Shown here: positions 42,883 through 50,449 of the stretch, piece after piece
Layout: each line of letters starts with the position of its first letter
How positions within the stretch are numbered: the stretch's first letter is position 1
Assembly (NCBI RefSeq): GCF_900188085.1
Contig: NZ_FZOU01000011.1
Location: 1-64,000, forward strand
Direction of reading: 5' to 3'
Length of the DNA stretch: 64,000 nt
Source: Granulicella rosea
Lineage (GTDB): Bacteria > Acidobacteriota > Terriglobia > Terriglobales > Acidobacteriaceae
Program-made: the position numbers and the translations under genes
Notes under the pieces: generated by a model
Databases searched by the model: none
Told to the model about the DNA's origin: nothing
The model's input: only the letters and a program-made list of their open reading frames with translations

Positions 42883-43197
42883 ATGCCACGCGAGCATCAC
42901 TACAGCGTCTACATTCTGGCGAGCCGCTCCCGCACGTTGTATATCGGAGTGACGAACGACCTCTCCGGCCGAGTCCGAGAGCATCGCGAAGGGAGGGCCG
43001 GAAGCTTTACGACACGCTATCAGCTCCATCGGCTCGTTTACTTTGAGCGGTTCCAGTACGTCAACAATGCGATTGCGCGTGAGAAATACTTGAAACACAT
43101 GACCAGAGCAGAAAAGATCGCCCTGATCGAGACGATGAACCCGACTTGGGAGGATTTGGAATCGCCGCTTCCCTCCAGAATCATCGCAGCTATTTGA
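42883..43197 (+). CDS. single-domain GIY-YIG nuclease
   Basis: 104 aa from ATG 42883. The GIY-YIG catalytic motif reads YSVYILASRSRTLYIGVTND, followed by the Arg of LSGRVREHREG and the Glu-containing helix NAIAREKYLKHMTRAEKIAL. This is the small stand-alone (YhbQ/UPF0213-like) type with no DNA-binding extension. It sits inside perfect 30-bp inverted repeats of a family dispersed over the window, suggesting the nuclease acts on or moves with that repeat. No clear SD. Confidence 0.85.
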   Translation: MPREHHYSVYILASRSRTLYIGVTNDLSGRVREHREGRAGSFTTRYQLHRLVYFERFQYVNNAIAREKYLKHMTRAEKIALIETMNPTWEDLESPLPSRIIAAI

Positions 43198-43200
43198 AGA

Positions 43201-43230
43201 AAGCAGATCCTCCGCTTCGCGAAGGATGAC
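43201..43230 (-). repeat. right inverted repeat flanking the GIY-YIG gene
   Basis: Starts AAGCAGATCCTCCGCTTCGC and ends GAAGGATGAC; exact reverse complement of 42800-42829. Begins 3 bases after the GIY-YIG stop and ends 24 bases before yacG. Confidence 0.9.
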
Positions 43231-43254
43231 AACTAAAAAGAAGAAGCAAAAACT

Positions 43255-43473
43255 ATGCCAGCACCCAAAGCACTCTTTTGCCCCACCTGCCGCAAGGTCG
43301 TCCTCGCCTCGAATGAGGAGTTTCCGTTCTGCTCCGACCGCTGCCGCCTGCTCGACCTGGGCAAGTGGGCGTCGGGCGGGTATGTGATCTCGTCGCCCAT
43401 CCACGACCCTGAGTTGCTGGACGAGCTGGAAGGTCTGCGCGATCGCGGCAAGAGCTCGAACAACGATGATTAG
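43255..43473 (+). CDS. yacG: DNA gyrase inhibitor YacG-like zinc protein
   Basis: 72 aa. Two Cys pairs, LFCPTCRKVV and FPFCSDRCRLLDLGKWASGG, form the YacG zinc site; the WASGGYVI ending is typical. In E. coli YacG binds GyrB and blocks gyrase. The last 8 bases overlap the pgpA start, so they are co-translated. Confidence 0.85.
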   Translation: MPAPKALFCPTCRKVVLASNEEFPFCSDRCRLLDLGKWASGGYVISSPIHDPELLDELEGLRDRGKSSNNDD

Positions 43474-43981
43474 CCACCAGAAGCAGGAGCGGCTGACCAC
43501 CTGGCCGAAGCAGCGCACCACCTGGGCGTGGGCGCTGGGGACGTTCTTCTCCGCGGGCCTGCTGCGGCCGGGGCCGGGCACCTACGGCTCGATCGCGGCC
43601 GTGCTGCTGTGGTTCGGCACGGGGCACGCCTTTCATCCGGCGCCGCTTGCGATGGCTGTTGGCACGGGCGTCGCGGCGCTGGCGGCGACGCTGATCGGCA
43701 TTCCCGCCGCGACCATCGTCGCGCGCGAGTCCGGCCGCGAAGACCCCGGCCATGTCGTAATCGACGAGGTCGCCGGGCAGCTCGTCGCGCTGATCGCGAT
43801 TCCCTGCGACTGGCGTCACGCGGCCGTCGGCCTGCTGCTCTTTCGACTCTTCGACATCTTCAAACCGCCGCCGATTCGCCAGCTCGAACGCCTGCCCGAG
43901 GGCACGGGCATCATGCTGGACGACGTGATGGCCGGTGTCTTCGCGCTGATCTGCGGACAGATTTTGCTGCGCTGGCTCTAA
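43466..43981 (+). CDS. pgpA: phosphatidylglycerophosphatase A
   Basis: 171 aa membrane enzyme that dephosphorylates phosphatidylglycerol phosphate. Seen: LGTFFSAGLLRPGPGTYGSI, catalytic EDPGHVVIDEVAGQLVAL, LFRLFDIFKPPPIRQLE and GIMLDDVMAGVFALI, all PgpA hallmarks. Four hydrophobic spans. Overlaps yacG by 8 bases. Confidence 0.93.
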   Translation: MISHQKQERLTTWPKQRTTWAWALGTFFSAGLLRPGPGTYGSIAAVLLWFGTGHAFHPAPLAMAVGTGVAALAATLIGIPAATIVARESGREDPGHVVIDEVAGQLVALIAIPCDWRHAAVGLLLFRLFDIFKPPPIRQLERLPEGTGIMLDDVMAGVFALICGQILLRWL

Positions 43982-43990
43982 GCAAAGGCA

Positions 43991-44211
43991 TAACACCGAT
44001 TTGCACCGATTGAACCGATCTCAAAGACAAATCATTGCTTTGAAGCGGATTACGTGGAGCTGCAAAGCAAGAACAAGCAACAGCAAAGGCAATGCGGGGG
44101 TCTCTCCACTGCGCTGCGCTTCGGTCGAGATGACGAGCACTTGCCCCGTTGCCAGATACCCAAAGGCAATTTGCTCTCAGAGATCGGTTTAATCGGTGGA
44201 GATCGGTGTTG
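43991..44211. repeat. ACCGAT-type inverted repeat, long copy with cargo-free centre
   Basis: The left arm (43991-44022) reads AACACCGATTTGCACCGATT then GAACCGATCTC; the right arm (44180-44211) is its near reverse complement (GAGATCGGTTTAATCGGTGG...). Each arm has three CCGAT boxes. The 157-base centre contains a CTGCGCTGCGCTTCGGTCGA motif near 44113 but no gene. The compact relative is at 30029-30091. Confidence 0.7.
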
Positions 44212-44218
44212 AGCCTTC

Positions 44219-45247
44219 TTATAGAACCACCGCGTACAGTGCATCGCGCGTCGCCAGGATCGTTCGCCCGTCGGGATGGAACGCCAGTCCGACGAGGTTG
44301 CTGCCGGCGAGCACCAGCGACGCCTCGCCGCCGGGCGTGATCCGCACAATGCCGCGTTCGCCACCGAGGCTGGCGGCGATATAGAGGTTATCCTCGCGGT
44401 CAAAGGCGAGTCCCTGGGGACGGCCGAGGCCCTGGAAGAAGATCGTCGCCGTGCCGTTCCGGTCGATGGCATGGACGACTTGGTTCGACGAGGTCGTCGG
44501 CGCCGTGACGTAGAGCGTACCCGTGGACGAAAACGCCAGGTGATAGGCCGCGACCGAGGGTTCGAGCGTGGCGAAGACGAAGGTCTCTCGGTCGGCGATG
44601 GTGTCGTCGCCCTCGAGGTACCGGCCGATCTTGAAGATCGTGCCGGAGCGGTCGCCGACGTAGAGGCAGCCGTCCGGCCCGAAGGCCAGCCCCGACGCGA
44701 TCCCCAGACCCTCGGCGTAGGTGTAGACGACGCCTTCGGGAGAGACGCGGTAGACCGTGCCCTCGGCGCGCGAGCTGACATAGAGGTAGCCATCCGGCCC
44801 GAAGGCGAGGCCGGTCGGATTCAGCAGCTCGCGGACGAAGGGCCGCGCGCGGCCGGTCGAATCGATCTTGAAGATGGGGACGGGCGTCTGCGTGCCGCGC
44901 GCGCCGGAGACGGTGGAGAAGATATTCCCGGCTGCGTCGATCGCCGGATTCGCGACCGGGTGCAGATTCTCCGTCAGCGGCGTCGCGACGGCGAGCGGGA
45001 GACGGTTGCTCTGCGCGCCGTTCGCCTGCACCACCACATCGCCGAAGAGCAGACCCTCCGGCACGCGCAACCCCATCCGCGTGGGCCGCGCCAGTGTGAC
45101 CACCGCCGGTCGCCCGCCGATATCCGCGGCGGCGTGGCTGCCCAGGCGTTCGCCGTGGACCTCGATCTCCGCGCCCGGCATGGCGGCTGTGGGAGAGACG
45201 TGAGTGAGGTGCGGCGCCGCGGGAGCTTTTTTCGAAAATGCCATCAT
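44219..45247 (-). CDS. IPT/TIG plus NHL-type beta-propeller protein
   Basis: 342 aa from ATG 45247 with AGG upstream; the frame extends further without similarity. Residues about 10-85 resemble an IPT/TIG domain (LTHVSPTAAMPGAEIEVHGE). From residue about 110 a six-bladed propeller of SMP-30/NHL type is formed by repeats such as LNPTGLAFGPDGYLYVSSRA, GIASGLAFGPDGCLYVGDRS and RPQGLAFDREDNLYIAAS. No signal peptide. May bind or hydrolyse a lactone or scaffold proteins; unknown. Confidence 0.78.
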   Translation of the reverse strand: MMAFSKKAPAAPHLTHVSPTAAMPGAEIEVHGERLGSHAAADIGGRPAVVTLARPTRMGLRVPEGLLFGDVVVQANGAQSNRLPLAVATPLTENLHPVANPAIDAAGNIFSTVSGARGTQTPVPIFKIDSTGRARPFVRELLNPTGLAFGPDGYLYVSSRAEGTVYRVSPEGVVYTYAEGLGIASGLAFGPDGCLYVGDRSGTIFKIGRYLEGDDTIADRETFVFATLEPSVAAYHLAFSSTGTLYVTAPTTSSNQVVHAIDRNGTATIFFQGLGRPQGLAFDREDNLYIAASLGGERGIVRITPGGEASLVLAGSNLVGLAFHPDGRTILATRDALYAVVL

Positions 45248-45363
45248 GTCCAAGCCTATGCCGTACGCACCAGCCCCGCAACTCCCGGCTCGCGGAAATC
45301 CACTGGCGGTTTCCAGCGGCGCGGGATATAACCAGACCACACCCAGCCGTTCAGGAGAAGACC

Positions 45364-45789
45364 TTGTCGACGCAAAGCAACGCCAACCACGCCATGTGGG
45401 ACCCAATGTGGCACTTCAGCACGCTTCCGATGTCCCTGATCCTCGTTATCTGGTCCGGCGTCTCGCTCTTTCGTCACCACGACGCGCTGCATGCCGAACT
45501 GCTGCTCTTCGCGCTCACGCTCATCATGGCGGTAGCCGCCATTCGCGGCTACGGGCTGAAGAATCAGGATCGCATCATCCGGCTGGAGGAGCAGTTGCGG
45601 CTGCGCCGGCTGATGCCCGCGGAGCCGGAGGTGGTCGATGCGCTGAATCTGACTCAGCTCATCGGACTGCGGTTCGCAGCGGACGCGGAGGCGCCGGCGC
45701 TGGCTCGACGCGCGGTCAAGGAGAACCTCGACCGCAAGGCGATCAAGGCGGCGGTGGTGGTCTGGCGGCCGGACAACCACCGGGTCTAG
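45364..45789 (+). CDS. DUF6526-like membrane protein
   Basis: 141 aa from TTG 45364 with AGGAGA 5 bases upstream. Two hydrophobic spans (LPMSLILVIWSGVSLFR and ELLLFALTLIMAVAAIRGYG) are followed by RLEEQLRLRRLMPAEP and the ending KAAVVVWRPDNHRV. Divergent from and partly upstream of the NHL gene. Function unknown. Confidence 0.72.
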   Translation: MSTQSNANHAMWDPMWHFSTLPMSLILVIWSGVSLFRHHDALHAELLLFALTLIMAVAAIRGYGLKNQDRIIRLEEQLRLRRLMPAEPEVVDALNLTQLIGLRFAADAEAPALARRAVKENLDRKAIKAAVVVWRPDNHRV

Positions 45790-45849
45790 CGGCTGGAGAT
45801 CGAATTCATTGCCGCATTCTGACTTGGTGTAGCATCCTATTCCAAGATC

Positions 45850-47109
45850 ATGATTGCTGAAATCATCGCCGCCGGCTCCGAGATGCTCACGCCGTTCCGG
45901 CAGGATACGAACTCGCTCTACCTCACCGCCGGGCTGAACGATCTGGGCGTGACGGTTGCCTTCAAGACCATCGTCGGCGACAGCCTGGAGCACTTGACCG
46001 GCGCCGCCGTGAACGCGCTGCGCCGCGCCGACATCGTCATCTTCTCGGGCGGCCTTGGCCCGACGGAAGACGACCTGACCCGCGAGGCCGCGGCCGCCGC
46101 GCTCGGGATCGAGCTGCACCCCGACCCCGGCATGATCGCCGCGCTCTACAAGCGGTTCGCCGAGCGGCGCATGACCATGACCCCGAACAATACGAAGCAG
46201 GCCAATGTGCTGGACGGCGCGAAGCTGCTCGAAAACCGGAACGGCACCGCGCCGGGCCAGTTTCTCGAGACGCGCTTCGCGGGCAAGCGCCGCATCGTCG
46301 TCCTGCTGCCCGGCCCGCCGAAGGAGCTGAAACCGCTCTTCGACGAACAGGTGAAGCCACGTCTTGCGGCCACGCTGCCGCCTGCTTTTATTGCGAAGAG
46401 ACAGCTTCGCATGGCGCTCATACCGGAGTCACTGGTCGACTCGCGCACCGCGCCCATCTACAAGACTTACGCCGACGTCGAGACGACCATTCTCGCCGGT
46501 TCGGGCGAGATTCAGCTCAATTTCATCGTCGCCAAACCGACCCTGGCGGAGGCGCAGGCCGTCGTCGACGAGCTGGCCGCGAAGGTCGAAGACGAGATGG
46601 ACGAGGACATCTTCTCCTCGCATGGCGAATCGCTCGAAGAGGTCGTGCTGCTGAACCTGGGCATGCGCCACCTGACGCTGGCCGCGGCCGAAAGCTGCAC
46701 CGGCGGTACCTTCGCCGAACGGCTCACGGCGATTCCGAACAGCTCGCGCAGCTTCGTCGGCGGCGTGGTGGCTTACACGCCGGAGCTGAAGACGCTCTTC
46801 GTCGACGTGCCCGCGGAGATGCTGGCTGCCGAAGGCGCCATCAGCGAGGCTGTCGCGGGAGCTTTGGCCGAAGGCATCCGGCGGAAGACAGGGGCGGATG
46901 TCGGCATCGGCATCACGGGGCTTGCCGGGCCGGGCGGCGGCGTGGGGCCGGACGAGGGCAAGGCCATCGGGCTGGTCTATATCGGGTTGGCGGATGCGGC
47001 GGGAACGGCGGTGAAAGAGGTCAAGATCACCGGCGACCGCGAGCGCGTGCGCTGGTGGGCGAGCCAGCATGCGCTGGAGATGGTCCGGCGGCGGCTGTTG
47101 CAGGGATAA
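45850..47109 (+). CDS. cinA: CinA-family nicotinamide-nucleotide amidase
   Basis: 419 aa two-domain protein. N-terminal MoaB/MogA-like COG1058 domain: IIAAGSEMLTPFRQDTNSLY, VIFSGGLGPTEDDLTREA and LLPGPPKELKPLFDE. C-terminal PncC deamidase: LAAAESCTGGTFAERLTAIP and GIGITGLAGPGGG. Salvages NMN and is induced with competence genes in some bacteria. The window also has dprA and comM. Confidence 0.95.
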   Translation: MIAEIIAAGSEMLTPFRQDTNSLYLTAGLNDLGVTVAFKTIVGDSLEHLTGAAVNALRRADIVIFSGGLGPTEDDLTREAAAAALGIELHPDPGMIAALYKRFAERRMTMTPNNTKQANVLDGAKLLENRNGTAPGQFLETRFAGKRRIVVLLPGPPKELKPLFDEQVKPRLAATLPPAFIAKRQLRMALIPESLVDSRTAPIYKTYADVETTILAGSGEIQLNFIVAKPTLAEAQAVVDELAAKVEDEMDEDIFSSHGESLEEVVLLNLGMRHLTLAAAESCTGGTFAERLTAIPNSSRSFVGGVVAYTPELKTLFVDVPAEMLAAEGAISEAVAGALAEGIRRKTGADVGIGITGLAGPGGGVGPDEGKAIGLVYIGLADAAGTAVKEVKITGDRERVRWWASQHALEMVRRRLLQG

Positions 47110-47185
47110 TCGCGTGGTCGGACCTCGCTGTGGATTTGCGCAAACCCCCGCGAAACAAAAGTCAGCTAAACTCGTTCTTTAGAAC

Positions 47186-47797
47186 ATGAACCCCTGGCTC
47201 GTCTCCATTCCGCTCGCGTACCTGCTTGGCTCGATTCCCTTCGGCTATCTGCTGGTGCGCATCTTCCGGAAGGAAGACATTCGCTCCTCCGGCAGCGGCA
47301 ACATCGGCGCGACCAACGTCGCGCGTTCGGGCGCGAAGGGTCTCGGCATCGCGACGCTGCTGCTCGACCTCGGCAAGGCATATCTGGGAGTCTGGATCGC
47401 TCGCCATCTTGCGCCGGCAGACTACGATCTGCAGGCGGCGGCGGGCGTCGCGGCCATTCTGGGCCACGTCTACCCCGTCTGGCTGAAGTTCAAAGGCGGC
47501 AAGGGCGTGGCGAGCGCGCTGGGCGTCTTTATCGCGCTGACGCCCTGGGCGAGCCTGTGCGTCTTCATGCTCTTCCTGGTCATCGTACTGCTGACGCGGT
47601 ACGTTTCGCTGGCTTCGATCATCGCGGCGGCGGCCTTTCCGCTCTTCGGCTTCTACTTTCAGCCGCAGCGGTCGCCGTGGGTGATCTTCGGATTTTTATT
47701 TATTCCACTGCTTATCATCGCGAAACATCATCAGAACATCCAACGGCTGCTGAAGGGCACGGAGAGCCGATTCGGATCGGGAAAGGCAACGAAATGA
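47186..47797 (+). CDS. plsY: glycerol-3-phosphate acyltransferase PlsY
   Basis: 203 aa. Transfers acyl from acyl-phosphate to G3P, first step of phospholipid synthesis. The five-helix family motifs are present: YLLGSIPFGYLLVRIFRKED, RSSGSGNIGATNVARSGAKG and LGHVYPVWLKFKGGKGVASA. TAAACT lies 13 bases upstream of the ATG. Overlaps gpsA by 4 bases, so substrate synthesis and use are co-translated. Confidence 0.95.
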   Translation: MNPWLVSIPLAYLLGSIPFGYLLVRIFRKEDIRSSGSGNIGATNVARSGAKGLGIATLLLDLGKAYLGVWIARHLAPADYDLQAAAGVAAILGHVYPVWLKFKGGKGVASALGVFIALTPWASLCVFMLFLVIVLLTRYVSLASIIAAAAFPLFGFYFQPQRSPWVIFGFLFIPLLIIAKHHQNIQRLLKGTESRFGSGKATK

Positions 47798-48792
47798 GTC
47801 GTATTGCTGTTCTTGGAGCTGGAGCGTGGGGCACCGCACTAGCGATTTCGCTGGCGCGCCGCGGGGGACATGAGCTGACGCTGTGGTCGCACTCCGCCGC
47901 GCTGGCCGAACAACTGCGGGAGACGGGTGAAAATCTGCAGTATCTGCCCGGCTACACGCTGCCCATGGATGTCGAGGTAACCTCCGACCTGCCGGGCGCG
48001 ATCTTCGAGGCGGATACGATCCTGTGCGTCACCCCCGCGCAGCATCTGCGCGAAGTTCTCAGCGAGATCGCCCCGCTGCTGACCCGCAATCAGGTCATCC
48101 TGAGCGCGAGCAAAGGCATCGAAGATACGACCTTCCTGCGCATGTCGCAGGTGATCGCGTCGATTACCTCGAACCCGGTCGGCGTGCTCAGCGGCCCGTC
48201 CTTCGCGCAGGAGACTGCTGCCGGAATCCCCACCGCCGTTGTGGTTGCGTCCGCCGATCCATCGCTGTCGCAGACGATCCAGAAGGATTTTTCCTCCCCC
48301 TCGCTGCGCCTCTACACCAACGACGACGTCACCGGCGTGGAGCTGGGCGGCGCGCTGAAGAACGTGATCGCGCTCTCGTCGGGCGTCATCCACGGGTTGA
48401 ACCTGGGCAACAACTCCGCCGCGGCGCTGATTACGCGCGGCATCGCCGAGATCACGCGTCTCGCCGTCGCCTGCGGCGGCCGCCGTCAGACGCTCGCGGG
48501 ACTCTCCGGCATCGGCGACCTGGTGCTGACCTGCACCGGCTCGCTCTCGCGCAACCGCACGGTCGGCATCGAGCTGGGACGCGGACGCAAGCTGCCGGAG
48601 ATCATGGCAGGGCTGAACGGTAAGGTAGCGGAGGGCGTTCGGAGCACGGCGGCGGCGCTTGGGCTGGCGGCGCGCTACGGCGTCGAGATGCCGATCACGG
48701 AGCAGATGGACGCGATCCTGCACAAGGACAAGAGTCCGCGCGAGGCCATCAAAGATCTGATGGCGCGGCCTGGGCGGGATGAGTACGTCTAG
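47794..48792 (+). CDS. gpsA: glycerol-3-phosphate dehydrogenase [NAD(P)+]
   Basis: 332 aa from ATG 47794, with AAAGG upstream inside plsY. Makes G3P from dihydroxyacetone phosphate. Seen: Rossmann AVLGAGAWGTALAISLARRG, LSASKGIEDTTFLRM, SGPSFAQETAAGIPTAV, ELGGALKNVIALSSGVIHGL (catalytic Lys) and GLSGIGDLVLTCTGSLSRNR. Ends in a 4-base overlap with the convergent Uma2 gene. Confidence 0.96.
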   Translation: MSRIAVLGAGAWGTALAISLARRGGHELTLWSHSAALAEQLRETGENLQYLPGYTLPMDVEVTSDLPGAIFEADTILCVTPAQHLREVLSEIAPLLTRNQVILSASKGIEDTTFLRMSQVIASITSNPVGVLSGPSFAQETAAGIPTAVVVASADPSLSQTIQKDFSSPSLRLYTNDDVTGVELGGALKNVIALSSGVIHGLNLGNNSAAALITRGIAEITRLAVACGGRRQTLAGLSGIGDLVLTCTGSLSRNRTVGIELGRGRKLPEIMAGLNGKVAEGVRSTAAALGLAARYGVEMPITEQMDAILHKDKSPREAIKDLMARPGRDEYV

Positions 48793-49310
48793 CCAAGGAC
48801 GGCAAACATTTCAGCGACAGACACATGGACCGGGGTTCCGGGGACCGAAAGGTGATCCGGGGCTTCGGTCAACTTTCTGGAGACTGCTGAAAACGCCATG
48901 CGCCGGCGAGGATCGATGACCCATACCACGGAGACTCCCATCGCAAGATAGTCGTCCACACGCTCCTGCATATCGCTCATGCGATCGTCGCGGCAAAGAA
49001 TTTCGACGCAAAGCAGCGGCGGGGTGCGGACGATGGCTTCGTCAGGCGCATCGCTGCCGACCACACAGACATCCGCGATGCGGTAATTTTTTGCCGAGGT
49101 CTGAACACGCTGTTCGGGAAGCACGACAATCTTCCACCGCTCCTCATTGTTTCCAAGGAAACGTACGAGGAACTTCTGAATGCTTGCATGTGGACGTTCG
49201 CCCATATTCCGCTCTTTTACCTGGCCGTCGATCCAGTCGCGATCCGGCCTGTAGGTGGTCTCGAGATAGACCTCGAGCGGGACATAAACCGCCGAATTGA
49301 CAGTCGCCAT
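48789..49310 (-). CDS. Uma2-family PD-(D/E)xK nuclease
   Basis: 173 aa. Seen: YVPLEVYLETTYRPDRDWID, EQRVQTSAKNYRIADVCVVG, LLCVEILCRDDRMSDMQERV and MGVSVVWVIDPRRRM, which follow the DUF820/Uma2 pattern with the active-site Asp, Glu and the later Asp in place. Family members are widespread in Acidobacteria and cyanobacteria; biological role unknown. Convergent with gpsA, divergent from ftsY. Confidence 0.82.
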   Translation of the reverse strand: MATVNSAVYVPLEVYLETTYRPDRDWIDGQVKERNMGERPHASIQKFLVRFLGNNEERWKIVVLPEQRVQTSAKNYRIADVCVVGSDAPDEAIVRTPPLLCVEILCRDDRMSDMQERVDDYLAMGVSVVWVIDPRRRMAFSAVSRKLTEAPDHLSVPGTPVHVSVAEMFAVLG

Positions 49311-49369
49311 GGCTCAACCTCGCACAGAAACATACTAAACCCGGTTCATCCGCTAAACTAGGCTTCAGC

Positions 49370-50353
49370 ATGGCCTTCAACCTTTTCGGCAAACGCGACC
49401 GTACGCCCGAGCCTGAGTCCCCGGCCGAGGCAGCAGCTCCCAAGGGCTTTTTCGACCGGATGAAGCAGGCGGTCTCGCGTACGCGCGAGAACCTGTCCGA
49501 GTCCATCGGCTCCGTCATCGCGCTCACCCGCGAGGTGGACGAGTCGACGCTGATCGACCTCGAACCGCTGCTGCTGGCCGCCGACCTGGGCGGCGAGACG
49601 ACTGCCATCGTCCTCGAACACCTGCGTCAGCGCGCGCTGCGCACCGGCATCGACGGCGGCGCCGACCTGAAGCGACTGCTGAAGTCCGAGTTGAAGGCGA
49701 TCCTCGACGGCGTCGAAGTGCCTATCCAGCATCCGGTAAGCGGGCCGGAGGTCATCATGATGGTCGGGGTCAACGGCACCGGAAAGACGACCACCAGCGG
49801 CAAGCTCGCCAACCTCTTCACTACGCAGGGCAAGTCGGTCCTGCTGTGCGCGGCGGACACCTTCCGCGCGGCGGCCATCGAGCAACTGCAGGTCTGGGCC
49901 GACCGCTCCGGCGTCGCCATCATCAAGACCAAGCAGGGCGGCGATCCCTCGGCTGCGCTCTACGACGCCTGCACGGCTTCGAAGGCGCGCAATATCGACA
50001 TTCTCATCGCCGACACGGCCGGCCGTCTGCACACCAAGACCGACCTGATGAAGGAGTTGGACAAGATGCGCCGGACGGTCGAAAAGCTGATCCCCGGCGG
50101 TCCGCACCAGACGCTGCTGGTGATGGACGCGACCACCGGCCAGAACGGCATGCAGCAGGCGCGGCTCTTCACCGAGGCGGCCAAGGTAACCGGCATCGTG
50201 CTGACCAAGCTCGACGGCACGGCCAAGGGCGGCATCGTGCTCGCCATCGCGACCGAGCTGAAGCTGCCCGTCGTCTACGCCGGAACGGGCGAGAAGATCG
50301 AGGACCTCATTCCGTTCGACAGCTCCAGCTTCATCGATTCACTCCTGGACTAG
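49370..50353 (+). CDS. ftsY: signal recognition particle receptor FtsY
   Basis: 327 aa GTPase that docks SRP-ribosome complexes at the membrane. N domain (FFDRMKQAVSRTRENLSESI) then G domain: G1 VNGTGKTTTSGKLANLF, DTFRAAAIEQL, G3 DTAGRLHTKTDLMKEL, G4 LTKLDGTAKGG and final GTGEKIEDLIPFD. Short acidic N-terminus compared with E. coli. TAAACT (49354-49359) lies 10 bases before the ATG. Its partner RNA gene is also in this window (31.9 kb). Confidence 0.95.
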   Translation: MAFNLFGKRDRTPEPESPAEAAAPKGFFDRMKQAVSRTRENLSESIGSVIALTREVDESTLIDLEPLLLAADLGGETTAIVLEHLRQRALRTGIDGGADLKRLLKSELKAILDGVEVPIQHPVSGPEVIMMVGVNGTGKTTTSGKLANLFTTQGKSVLLCAADTFRAAAIEQLQVWADRSGVAIIKTKQGGDPSAALYDACTASKARNIDILIADTAGRLHTKTDLMKELDKMRRTVEKLIPGGPHQTLLVMDATTGQNGMQQARLFTEAAKVTGIVLTKLDGTAKGGIVLAIATELKLPVVYAGTGEKIEDLIPFDSSSFIDSLLD

Positions 50354-50380
50354 AGGCTCTCCCGCACGGCGATTTTTGCG

Positions 50381-50408
50381 TTGCAAAACCTCCGGCCTGC
50401 GCTAGACT
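50381..50408 (+). promoter_or_regulatory. putative promoter of the M48 peptidase gene
   Basis: TTGCAA (50381-50386) and TAGACT (50403-50408) with 16-base spacing, about 40 bases before the ATG at 50450. Confidence 0.45.
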
Positions 50409-50449
50409 GGCCTCGACACAGGCCCGTCTGCAAGGTCGGAGATACTGCA

